From CAYMAI01 sp964388445 (lineage in GTDB: Bacteria > 4484-113 > JAGGVC01): DNA of 64,000 nucleotides. This document shows, piece after piece, positions 34,504 through 42,050 of the stretch (position 1 is its first letter; each line of letters starts with the position of its first letter). Under the pieces are notes generated by a model, which worked only from the letters and a program-made list of their open reading frames with translations, was not told the origin of the DNA and did no database searches. A program made the position numbers and the translations under genes. The stretch spans positions 186,001-250,000 of the forward strand of contig CAYMAI010000002.1 in NCBI GenBank assembly GCA_964388445.1, in the 5' to 3' direction.

Positions 34504-35490
34504 TTAAAGCTCGACGAGCTTTTTGGTTTCGTCGTAAATCCTGTCGAGACTCGGCAGGTAAAACTCCTCCATTTTCGGATGGAACGGATGCGGAATGTCT
34601 CTGCCGCAAACGCGCACGATAGGCCCGTCGAGAAAATCGAAAGCCTGTTCCGTGACGATTGCGGAAAGTTCGCCGCCCATTCCGCCCGTTTTGGGGGCTT
34701 CGTGAACGATTACCACTTTGCCGGTTTTTTTCGCGCTTTCGACGATGGTCGCGCTGTCGATCGGCAGAAGCGTTTTAAGGTCGATTACTTCGGCTTCGAT
34801 GCCTTCTTCGGCAAGCCTTTCCGCCACCTTGAGCGAGCGGTGAAGCATTAGCCCGAAAGCGACCATCGTTACGTGGCGCCCTTCCCGCACAACTTCCGCG
34901 GGGCCGATTGGCACGACGAAATCGTCTTCGGGAATGTCGTCCTTCACCGTGCGATATAGCTTTTTGTGTTCGAAATAAATAACCGGATTGTTGTCGCGCA
35001 CGGCCGCCTTCAAAAGTCCCTTTGCGTCGTACGGATTCGACGGCGCGACGATTTTAAGGCCAGGCACATGAACGTACCAGGCTTCGGGCGACTGGCTGTG
35101 ATACATACCCCCGCCGACGTCGCCGCCGTAAGGTACGCGAATCGTGAGCGGGCATGCCCAAGTTCCGCCCGTGCGATAGAAAACTTTCGCCGCCTGATTC
35201 GTAATCTGGTCGTGGGCTCCGTGAATGAAGTCGGCGAATTGGATTTCGCTTATCGGACGCATGCCCATTAGCGCTGCGCCGATGCCTGCTCCGACGATAA
35301 GGCTTTCCGAAATCGGAGTGTCGAGACAACGATAAAAGCCGAACTCGTCTTTGAGACCTTTCGTCGCCTTGAAAACGCCGCCGTAAATCCCGACGTCCTC
35401 TCCCATCACGAAAACGCGCTCGTCGCGACGCATTTCTTCCGCCTGCGCTTCGACGATTGCGTCGATGTATGTAACCTTATGTGCCATCAA
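34504..35490 (-). CDS. 2-oxoacid dehydrogenase E1 component, beta subunit
   Basis: Forms the thiamine diphosphate active site together with E1 alpha and decarboxylates the 2-oxoacid. The 328 residues are full length: GEDVGIYGGVFKATKGL, the ISEIQFADFIHGAHDQITNQAA segment near the TPP site, PYGGDVGGGMYHSQSPEAW, and the transketolase C-terminal domain (VDLKTLLPID, VIVHEAPKTGGMG). It resembles branched-chain and acetoin-type beta subunits. The start is 6 nt after the E1 alpha stop, so the pair is probably translationally coupled. Confidence 0.94.
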   Translation of the reverse strand: MMAHKVTYIDAIVEAQAEEMRRDERVFVMGEDVGIYGGVFKATKGLKDEFGFYRCLDTPISESLIVGAGIGAALMGMRPISEIQFADFIHGAHDQITNQAAKVFYRTGGTWACPLTIRVPYGGDVGGGMYHSQSPEAWYVHVPGLKIVAPSNPYDAKGLLKAAVRDNNPVIYFEHKKLYRTVKDDIPEDDFVVPIGPAEVVREGRHVTMVAFGLMLHRSLKVAERLAEEGIEAEVIDLKTLLPIDSATIVESAKKTGKVVIVHEAPKTGGMGGELSAIVTEQAFDFLDGPIVRVCGRDIPHPFHPKMEEFYLPSLDRIYDETKKLVEL

Positions 35491-35496
35491 TATCTC

Positions 35497-36600
35497 CTAT
35501 ATTCCCTTCGCGACAACCTTCGTTACTTCCGCGAGCGGATTAACGAAATCGTCGGGTGCATAAACGTTTTCAAGGCAGAATTCCACCGGCGCTTCCTCGC
35601 TGTTCTCCGCGAAGTCGATCGCTTCGTCGATCAGAGCGAGTATTCCGGCCTTCATATCGTCCATTTCCTTTTCGGTCATTACCTTGTTGTTCAAAAGGTA
35701 TTTCTCGAATCTGGGAATCGGGTCGAGCGCCATCCAGTGCTTAACCTCTTCTTCCGGGCGATAAGTTGCGGGGTCGATTTCGCTGTGGCCGTGCCAGCGG
35801 TATGTGTCCGCTACAACGAGCGTCGAACCGCCGCCGCTTTGCGCCCGCTCGATTGCTTCTTCGTACACATTCAACATCCAAATGGCGTCATTGCCGTCGG
35901 CCACTCGCACGCCGGCGATTCCATAGCCGGGCGCGCGCTTTTCAAGGTCTGGGTTTCCGCTTTGAATACTCAGCGGCACGCTTTCCGCGTACCAGTTGTT
36001 CTGCACGGTATAGATAAGCGGCAGTTTATGGATTCCGCAGAAATTGAGCGATTCGTGAAAATCGCCCTTGGAAGTCGAGCCTTCGCCGGTAAAACAAAAC
36101 GCCACGTTTTTGAGGCCGCGCATCTTGTAACTAAGCGCCGCGCCGGTCGCGAGGGGAACCTGCGTCGCAAGACATGTGCAGGGCGTGATGTGACGTACGT
36201 CCGTCCAGCCCCAAAACACGGGGTGCATTATGCCTCTGTCCTGGCTTGTTCCCTTCGTATAAACCTGAGCGAGCAGATACTTCGGCTCCACTCCTTTACC
36301 TATAAGGCAGCCGAGTTCGCGATGAGACGGGCCGAAGAAATCGTCCTTTTGAGAAAGAAACGCAGGAACAACCGTAGTACATTCCTGTCCGATTTGGCTG
36401 AAATACGTTCCGTAATACCTGCCGGCCTTGAAGAGCTTGCGCATTCTGTCGTCGAAGTCGCGCGTAAGCCGCATCTTGTAATAGAGGCCCCGAAGTTGCT
36501 CTTTTCGCTCTTTGGTTATCTTGAACGTAGACTTGTAAGGCCCGCCGAGGTCGTACTTCGCCTCGAATCCGGCCGGTCTATCTTCCGTTTTTTTCGCCAT
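35497..36600 (-). CDS. 2-oxoacid dehydrogenase E1 component, alpha subunit
   Basis: TPP-dependent decarboxylase subunit, 367 residues. The TPP motif is GEGSTSKGDFHESLNF...QNNWYAESVPL, with Gly-Glu-Gly rather than the Gly-Asp-Gly of typical pyruvate dehydrogenase. Together with GDFHE this matches the branched-chain 2-oxoacid group, although some thermophile pyruvate enzymes share it. GYGIAGVRVADGNDA and the phosphorylation-loop equivalent YRWHGHSEIDPATYR follow. The ATG at 36600 has CGGAG 6 nt upstream; a TTG 12 codons earlier lacks one. It is the second gene of the operon, after the flavodoxin-like gene. Substrate is probably branched-chain 2-oxoacids or pyruvate. Confidence 0.93.
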   Translation of the reverse strand: MAKKTEDRPAGFEAKYDLGGPYKSTFKITKERKEQLRGLYYKMRLTRDFDDRMRKLFKAGRYYGTYFSQIGQECTTVVPAFLSQKDDFFGPSHRELGCLIGKGVEPKYLLAQVYTKGTSQDRGIMHPVFWGWTDVRHITPCTCLATQVPLATGAALSYKMRGLKNVAFCFTGEGSTSKGDFHESLNFCGIHKLPLIYTVQNNWYAESVPLSIQSGNPDLEKRAPGYGIAGVRVADGNDAIWMLNVYEEAIERAQSGGGSTLVVADTYRWHGHSEIDPATYRPEEEVKHWMALDPIPRFEKYLLNNKVMTEKEMDDMKAGILALIDEAIDFAENSEEAPVEFCLENVYAPDDFVNPLAEVTKVVAKGI

Positions 36601-36651
36601 AAAATACTCCGAATAACAATCTTTTCCCGCAACCAAAAAGCCGCGGGAATT

Positions 36652-37323
36652 TCATACGCCTTGAGCGCTCATGCCGAGCGCGATTCCGAGTTTCGACGCA
36701 AGCGCGTCAAGCTGGGGAACGGTATGCACGCGGCTCGGACATTCTTTCGGAATGTCTTCGTGTTCGTAGTCGATTTTCGAGCCGACGTCCAATGTAATTT
36801 CGCTTCCGAGACCGTATTCGTGCACTACCTTCGCGACGTAGCAATTGGAAGGGGTACACAGGCTTGCGCAATCGGTAAGCCCGTTGTCCATAACTCCACC
36901 GAAGAAGTCCAGTCCCAGCGATTCGAGATAGGTCTTTGCATCTTCATAGGCGTTTAACGGCTCGAGACCGCCAAGCGTCAAAACCACCACCGGCTTGTTT
37001 TTCAGCAGGTTTTTCCAAGTAGTCTCCCGCTGAAACAGCCTTTCCCAAAACGCCCATGTGTTTTTACCGGCGCGAGTGTAATGAACCGGCGTTGACAAAA
37101 CCACGGCGTCCGCGCGAGCGACTTTGTCGAGAACCTCGCCAAGCGTTACTTTGTCTTCCGCGCCGCCCAAGGAATGAACGAGTTGGCCCTCGTCCGGAAA
37201 ATCGATTGCGCCCTCGAGCGTCAAAAGTTCGAACGGCGCACCCGTCCGGATTAGAAAATACTGCAGGATTTTGTTGCTCGCATACTCGAGCTTCTCGCAT
37301 GCAGCCAGTCCGATTACTTTCAT
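36652..37323 (-). CDS. Flavodoxin-fold NAD(P)H-dependent FMN reductase-like protein
   Basis: A 223-residue flavodoxin-fold protein. MKVIGLAACEKLEYASNKILQYFLIRTG is the phosphate-binding first loop region; VVLSTPVHYTRAGKNTWAFWERL is the second FMN loop, as in NADPH-dependent FMN reductases; KPVVVLTLGGLEP is the third strand. The C-terminal third contains three Cys (CASLCTPSNC and a later CPSR) that could hold a metal or disulfide, which is unusual. It is the first gene of the 2-oxoacid dehydrogenase operon, ending 51 nt before E1 alpha. Electron partner or substrate unknown. Confidence 0.8.
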   Translation of the reverse strand: MKVIGLAACEKLEYASNKILQYFLIRTGAPFELLTLEGAIDFPDEGQLVHSLGGAEDKVTLGEVLDKVARADAVVLSTPVHYTRAGKNTWAFWERLFQRETTWKNLLKNKPVVVLTLGGLEPLNAYEDAKTYLESLGLDFFGGVMDNGLTDCASLCTPSNCYVAKVVHEYGLGSEITLDVGSKIDYEHEDIPKECPSRVHTVPQLDALASKLGIALGMSAQGV

Positions 37324-37341
37324 TTAAGGTGTCCTCTCAAA

Positions 37342-37362
37342 GATAGGGTCGCCCCTATCATA
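37342..37362 (-). promoter_or_regulatory. -10 box overlapped by a perfect inverted repeat before the dehydrogenase operon
   Basis: On the minus strand TATGAT (37362-37357) leads into GATAGGG-GCGA-CCCTATC (37359-37342), a perfect 7-bp inverted repeat with a GNRA-type loop. It covers the end of the -10 and the expected RNA start, about 20-30 nt before the first ATG. It could be a repressor operator or a stabilising 5' hairpin. No good -35 is visible. Confidence 0.5.
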
Positions 37363-37542
37363 ACAAAACCGGACGCGCCGCTTGGAAAACGGGATTCCGG
37401 ACGCATTTTTTACCCTTTCCCGCTTGTCTATCTTTCAATCGAAACTCAAAAGAAAAAAAAATCTTGCTCGAATGTTACCGGAAAGTTACAATGTACTATC
37501 CTGCAGAATTCAGCAAAGAATTTCCGTTCAAAATTCGACTTG

Positions 37543-39165
37543 TTACTTCGTCTTTTTCTTTTGCTCTTCGTAGATGATATTTACTATCGTGCCGTCGTAG
37601 CCGAAGTGCTGTCGAATTACGTTTTCGATAAAGCCCTTATAGCTGAAATGCAGCGCTTTCTTCAGGCTGATCCATATTTTTATCGTGGGCGGCCTAATCG
37701 CAACTTGCCGCACGTTATAGAACTTCAGCGGATTGTTTTTGATTACGGGCGGCGGTTTCAGCGATATTTCTTCGAACAGCACTTCTTTCAAAACATCGTC
37801 TGCCACGCGTTTGTGATATTGCCGCCAGGCGTTTTTAACCGCGCCCAAAAGCTCGTCGACGCCGCGATTTTTCAGAGCGGAAATGAAGACCACGTTCGCC
37901 CAAGACAGCTTGTTGAAAAGCCGTCTAACGTACTTTAGATATTTCTTCCGCTCTTCGTCACCGTCTTCCACGAGGTCCCACTTGTTGACTGCAACGACGA
38001 CGGCTTTTCCCGCGTCCGCGATTTTTTTCGCGACCAGCTTGTCCATTTCGTAAATACCGTCAATCGCGTCGATCAGCAGTATCGAAACGTCGGTATCGGG
38101 CAGCCGGTTGGATGTCCTAAGCATCGAATAAAAATCCACGGATTCTTTTACCCGGCTTAGTTTTTTCAATCCGGCGGTGTCGAGCACCGTGAATCGCGTG
38201 CCGTCGTGCTCGAACCCAATTTCAATCGGGTCGCGGGTCGTGCCCGGCAGTTCCGATACAATTACTGCGTTGTCTTTGATAAACGCGTTCGCAAGCGAGC
38301 TTTTGCCGACGTTTTGCCGGCCGAGAATTGCGATGCGAATCGTTTCCGTTATTTCGAATTCGCCGCCGTCCGGTAAATCGAAATCGTCCAATCCGCCGCC
38401 ATCCGATTCGTCATATTCTTCCGAATCCTCGCCTGCATCCTGCGAAGCGGCGATATAGTCCGCAATGCTGACCTCCGAATCGCTCGCCTCTTTAACGCCG
38501 CCGATGCCCGCATCGCCGCCCGGAAAATCTTCGTATTCGACCGCTTCGCCGTCGAATTCGCCTTCTCCGGCCAACGCTTTTTCATATTCCTCGCGACGCC
38601 TTTCCTTGAGCAGCTTTTTTTCGGCGGCACTCAGGTTTTTCTCGCTTTCCGGCTCGAACCCCAGCTTATCGTTAATCATATCGAGCAGGCGTTGAAAAAA
38701 CCTGCCGCTCGCGGCGCTAACGTATGCCACTTCCGTGAAACCGAGCGCATAAAATTGGTAAAGCTCGGCTTCGTATTTTTTGGAATCCACCTTGTTCACT
38801 ACGAGAATGGCGGGTTTGCCTGATTTCCAGATTTCTCGCTTTACCAAATCGTCCGCGTCGGTCACGCCTGCTTTGGCGTCGGTTACGAACAAAACAAGAT
38901 CGGCTTCGTTAAGGGCGCGAAGGGCATTTTCGCTTACGATTTCATGCAGCGGGTCTTCGCTTTCGCGCGCTATTCCGCCGCAGTCAACCACCCGATAGCG
39001 GTTGCCCTCCCATTCTGATTCGCCATAGATACGGTCGCGCGTGACGCCTTCCATCTCGTCCACGATGGCTAGGCGGCGGCCTACGAACCGGTTGAAAATC
39101 GTGCTTTTTCCTACGTTCGGACGGCCGATTATCGCAACAAGGGGCAGTTTGGGTTTTACTTCCAC
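37543..39165 (-). CDS. der: Ribosome-assembly GTPase Der (EngA)
   Basis: Double-GTPase needed for 50S ribosome maturation. First G domain: GRPNVGKSTIFNRF, VDCGG, NKVDS; second: GRQNVGKSSLANAF, PGTTRDP, DTAGL, NKWDL; then the KH-like C-domain. At 540 residues it is about 80-100 longer than usual. The extra length is an acidic, low-complexity linker between the two G domains (~residues 190-275; SQDAGEDSEEYDESDGGG). The start is GTG with no ribosome site; a perfect TATAAT ends 6 nt before it, so the mRNA may be leaderless. It follows a small membrane-protein gene by 33 nt. Confidence 0.95.
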   Translation of the reverse strand: MEVKPKLPLVAIIGRPNVGKSTIFNRFVGRRLAIVDEMEGVTRDRIYGESEWEGNRYRVVDCGGIARESEDPLHEIVSENALRALNEADLVLFVTDAKAGVTDADDLVKREIWKSGKPAILVVNKVDSKKYEAELYQFYALGFTEVAYVSAASGRFFQRLLDMINDKLGFEPESEKNLSAAEKKLLKERRREEYEKALAGEGEFDGEAVEYEDFPGGDAGIGGVKEASDSEVSIADYIAASQDAGEDSEEYDESDGGGLDDFDLPDGGEFEITETIRIAILGRQNVGKSSLANAFIKDNAVIVSELPGTTRDPIEIGFEHDGTRFTVLDTAGLKKLSRVKESVDFYSMLRTSNRLPDTDVSILLIDAIDGIYEMDKLVAKKIADAGKAVVVAVNKWDLVEDGDEERKKYLKYVRRLFNKLSWANVVFISALKNRGVDELLGAVKNAWRQYHKRVADDVLKEVLFEEISLKPPPVIKNNPLKFYNVRQVAIRPPTIKIWISLKKALHFSYKGFIENVIRQHFGYDGTIVNIIYEEQKKKTK

Positions 39166-39171
39166 ACGCAG

Positions 39172-39177
39172 ATTATA
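39172..39177 (-). promoter_or_regulatory. -10 box placed 6 nt before the der start codon
   Basis: Minus strand TATAAT, then CTGCGT, then the GTG start. Same geometry as before the small lipoprotein at 28.9 kb. No clear -35 hexamer is found at 16-18 nt. Confidence 0.5.
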
Positions 39178-39198
39178 TCAGCGGCGTGTATCGCCTGG

Positions 39199-39690
39199 TT
39201 ACGGTTGCGGATTCGAAGGGCGCGCCTGTCGTCCTCCGGCTTCCGCGGCGCTCGAAACCAGTTGGTAAAACTCCGCTTGATGTTGCTCCGGCCTTATGCC
39301 GAAGCGCTCCGAAAGCTCGAACCACCTTTCCAGGTATGCCATCGCTTCAACCGCGTTTCCTGTTTTGTAAAGTCTTTCGGCCTGAAAATACATTTCCGAT
39401 GCGTACTCCACCGCCGCCGCCCGGTTTCTTGTCGCCGCTGCGCTGTAAAACGACGCGAGCGCGCATGCAGCCGCGAACATAACAATAAGTAAAACGATTG
39501 CTCGGTTGTACGCCAGCCTCAAACGCTGTTCGGGCGAACGCGTATGCGCCGTGCGGATTCTTCCTTTCGGTTTAATCGCGCCGCCGCGCTTCATGAATTT
39601 GGCATGCTCGGTTTTCGCGCTTGATTTGCGCTTTAGCGGGCCTGTGCCCGTTCGCGTGGAGCGCGAAGAATGAAATCTGCCGCCGGACAT
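39199..39690 (-). CDS. Small single-span membrane protein of unknown function
   Basis: A 163-residue protein. Residues 1-55 are very basic (RSTRTGTGPLKRKSSAKTEH, RTAHTRSPEQRLRLAYNR), followed by one membrane helix (IVLLIVMFAAACALASFY) and a helical segment (AAVEYASEMYFQAERLYKTG, AMAYLERWFELSERFG) that looks like a single TPR-type helix pair. Basic side in the cytoplasm and helical part outside is the likely topology. I do not recognise a family. It ends 33 nt before der. The ATG has no ribosome site; a TAAAAT -10 box lies 9 nt upstream. Confidence 0.6.
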   Translation of the reverse strand: MSGGRFHSSRSTRTGTGPLKRKSSAKTEHAKFMKRGGAIKPKGRIRTAHTRSPEQRLRLAYNRAIVLLIVMFAAACALASFYSAAATRNRAAAVEYASEMYFQAERLYKTGNAVEAMAYLERWFELSERFGIRPEQHQAEFYQLVSSAAEAGGRQARPSNPQP

Positions 39691-39747
39691 CGCATTCTCA
39701 TTTTATCCTGAGTAAGCGATATAAGCAATAACTTGCCATCACGGCAG

Positions 39748-40542
39748 CTACGTCCCCACTCTTCCTTCCACCGGACTCGACGCCGAGCCAAAGAATTTCT
39801 TTTCGATTCTGCCGGCAAGGTATCCCAGCCTGCCCGCCTTTACTCCAAGTTTAAAGCCCTTCGCCATTGCAACCGGGTCGCTCGCCTTCGCGATAGCCGT
39901 GTTCACGAGCACGGCGTCGGCGCCGATTTCAAGCGCCATGGCTGCGTCGCTCGGAACTCCGAGTCCGGCGTCCACTACAACTGGCACCGTAATTTCGGGG
40001 TCTTCGATAATAAGCTTGATGCCCGAAAAGTCGATGAAACCTTGTCCGCTGCCGATTGGACTTGCGAGCGGCATCACCGTCGCCGCGCCTGCGCGCACTA
40101 GCTTGCGGGCGGCGATTGGGTCGTCGTTCGTGTACGGAAGCACGGCAAAGCCTTCCTCGGCGAGTATGCGCGTGCCTTCGATTGTGGCTTCGACGTCGGG
40201 CAAAAGCGTTTTTTCGTCGCCGAGAACTTCGAGCTTAATCCAGTTCGTGATGCCGAGGCCGCGCGAAAGCCTGGCGATGCGCAGCGCGTCTTCGAGCGTG
40301 TAACAACCGGCGGTGTTCGGCAGCAGCTGGATTTTCGAAAGGTCGAGATAATCGATAATATTCTTCTCGGCGCGTGTTTCGGAAATGTCAATTCGACGTA
40401 TCGCAACGGTGACGATTTCCGTTCCGCTTGCCTCCACGGCCTGCTGCATTTGCTCCGGCGTGTCGTATTTGCCCGTGCCGAGCATCAGCCGCGACGAAAA
40501 CTCGCGTCCGGCAATTACTAGCGGTTTGTCGTTAAAAGTCAT
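39748..40542 (-). CDS. thiG: Thiazole synthase
   Basis: Makes the thiazole phosphate half of thiamine from deoxyxylulose phosphate, a glycine-derived imine and sulfur carried by ThiS. The 264 residues are full length with LMLGTGKYDTPEQM at the N-terminus, AIRRIDI, LPNTAGCYTLEDALRIARL, IKLEVLGDEKTLLPD (Schiff-base Lys) and the phosphate-binding MPLASPIGSGQG and VVVDAGLGVPSDAAMALEIG. thiS, thiH and thiF are not adjacent; thiD lies 9 kb away. The ATG has GAGG 8 nt upstream. No TPP riboswitch is seen in front. Confidence 0.95.
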   Translation of the reverse strand: MTFNDKPLVIAGREFSSRLMLGTGKYDTPEQMQQAVEASGTEIVTVAIRRIDISETRAEKNIIDYLDLSKIQLLPNTAGCYTLEDALRIARLSRGLGITNWIKLEVLGDEKTLLPDVEATIEGTRILAEEGFAVLPYTNDDPIAARKLVRAGAATVMPLASPIGSGQGFIDFSGIKLIIEDPEITVPVVVDAGLGVPSDAAMALEIGADAVLVNTAIAKASDPVAMAKGFKLGVKAGRLGYLAGRIEKKFFGSASSPVEGRVGT

Positions 40543-40675
40543 GTCGTTCGCCTCGCAAAAATCGACGGTCTCCGAAATGATATACCGCGCAGGGCCGTCA
40601 ACCGCCTATCGAAGACGGTTTGATACGAAAAGGAAGTCAAAATGCCGATAGATGCCCTCGAAGACAAGCGCAGCC

Positions 40676-41701
40676 TTAAACCGTCTGTTCGCGAAACTTG
40701 CCCAAAACCGCATCCACCGCTTCGCTTATGGTTCCTTCGACTTTGAAACCTGCCGCGCCGTGATGACCGCCGCCGCCGAATTGCACGGCAAAATCCGCGG
40801 CGTTGAATTCAGACTTGCTTCGAAGACTGACTTTTATTCCGTGGGCGTTTTCTTTGAAGAAAATGCTGACCGGATAATCGCCGATGGTTCGCAGCAAATC
40901 GACTACGCCTTCCGTATCGCTCGGCTGGGTACCGGTTTCTTCCAGCATCGCCTTCGTCTGCCAAGCGTACAGCACGCCGAGTTCCGGCACTTCGGTCAAA
41001 TTGCACATAATCAAGCCGAAAAGTTTCATCTGCCCTGCGGTGCGTGTGTAGTAAATATCCTCGATAACTTTCGCCGGACTAACGCCGAGCGAAACGAGTT
41101 CTCCCGCCACTTCCAGCGCCCTGCGGTTCGTGTTGCTGAAACTGAACCTGCCCGTGTCGGTGATGAGCGCGATATAAATGGGAGTGGCGATTTCCGGCGT
41201 GTATTCGCAATCGAGCACATTCACAAGGTCGTGGACAATTACTCCCGCCGCCGAGCATTCCGGACAAACCAAGTTGACGTCTCCGTACATAGTATTGCTG
41301 ACGTGATGGTCGATATTCACAATTCGCGGTCTATTCGCGCCGGAATGCGGGATTACGCCGCGGCTTTTAAGCTCTGATGCGTAAGGCTCCCCGACTCTGT
41401 CGAAGTCACCGTTATCTAGCACGATTATGAGTTCGGGCAAATCCTCTGGCAAATTCGACGCGCGCTCCAGAAGCGCAAGGCTCTCCATATTCTCATACAT
41501 GCGCGGAACGGGACATTGCGAAAAGGCGCGCGCTTTCTTGCCCAATGCTTTGAGCGCCAATAAAAGCCCCATCGAGCTTCCGTATGCGTCGCCGTCGGGG
41601 TCTTCGTGCATCAGAATCCAGATATCTCCGAATCCTTTTATGTAATCTGCCACTTCCGCCACGCGAGCGCCGTAGCAGGTATCGTTTTCACTCATCATCA
41701 T
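40676..41701 (-). CDS. nrnA: DHH-family phosphoesterase, NrnA-like oligoribonuclease/pAp phosphatase
   Basis: Degrades short RNA fragments and may dephosphorylate 3'-phosphoadenosine 5'-phosphate. The 341 residues show MHEDPDGDAYGSSMG (N-terminal metal motif), VLDNGDFDR, VNIDHHVSN (DHH), LITDTGRFSFSNTNRR and the C-terminal DHHA1 domain with GGGGHHGAAGF. Three ATG codons in a row overlap the end of rbfA (TGATGATGAGTGA region); the first is listed, and the second or third is equally possible. The overlap shows coupling to rbfA, an arrangement seen in many bacteria. Confidence 0.92.
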   Translation of the reverse strand: MMMSENDTCYGARVAEVADYIKGFGDIWILMHEDPDGDAYGSSMGLLLALKALGKKARAFSQCPVPRMYENMESLALLERASNLPEDLPELIIVLDNGDFDRVGEPYASELKSRGVIPHSGANRPRIVNIDHHVSNTMYGDVNLVCPECSAAGVIVHDLVNVLDCEYTPEIATPIYIALITDTGRFSFSNTNRRALEVAGELVSLGVSPAKVIEDIYYTRTAGQMKLFGLIMCNLTEVPELGVLYAWQTKAMLEETGTQPSDTEGVVDLLRTIGDYPVSIFFKENAHGIKVSLRSKSEFNAADFAVQFGGGGHHGAAGFKVEGTISEAVDAVLGKFREQTV

Positions 41702-42050
41702 TTCTGGGGTAACCAAGCTCCGTAAGTATTGCGTCGATTTTCATGCTTTCTTCGACGGTTTCGTCGAGCCTGAACACTAGCTTCGGCATTTTCCGGATTT
41801 CGATGACCGAAGCCATCTCGGAACGAACGAAGCCGGACGCTTTATCGAGTACTTTTAAAATTTCTGCCTTTTCGTTTTTATCGCCGATAATCGAAACGAA
41901 AATAAGGGCGACGTCTAGCTCTTTGCTTACTTTGGCGCCCATTACCGTGACGTTTTTCACGCGCGGGTCGCGCACTTTCGTCAACAGCATTTCACCTACT
42001 TCACGCTTGAACTGCTCGTCCAGCCTGTCCATTCTTACCGGCTTGACCAT
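41688..42050 (-). CDS. rbfA: Ribosome-binding factor A
   Basis: Small KH-fold protein that helps mature the 5' end of 16S rRNA on the 30S subunit. The 120 residues contain RMDRLDEQFKREVGEMLLTKVRDPRV, VKNVTVMGAKVSKELDVALIFVSI and the C-terminal MPKLVFRLDETVEESMKID, all typical. The ATG overlaps the stop of infB by one base (TAATG), so translation is coupled. A longer upstream frame lies within infB and is rejected. Confidence 0.93.
   Translation of the reverse strand: MVKPVRMDRLDEQFKREVGEMLLTKVRDPRVKNVTVMGAKVSKELDVALIFVSIIGDKNEKAEILKVLDKASGFVRSEMASVIEIRKMPKLVFRLDETVEESMKIDAILTELGYPRNDDE

Noticed and set aside
35479..36957. 492-codon plus-strand frame opposite the E1 alpha gene
   Set aside because: It runs antisense across two genes with clear families and has no domain of its own.
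40543..40680. TPP riboswitch before thiG
   Set aside because: The conserved CTGAGA and downstream core elements are absent.
40652..41377. 241-codon plus-strand frame opposite nrnA
   Set aside because: Antisense to a gene with intact DHH and DHHA1 motifs; no ribosome site.
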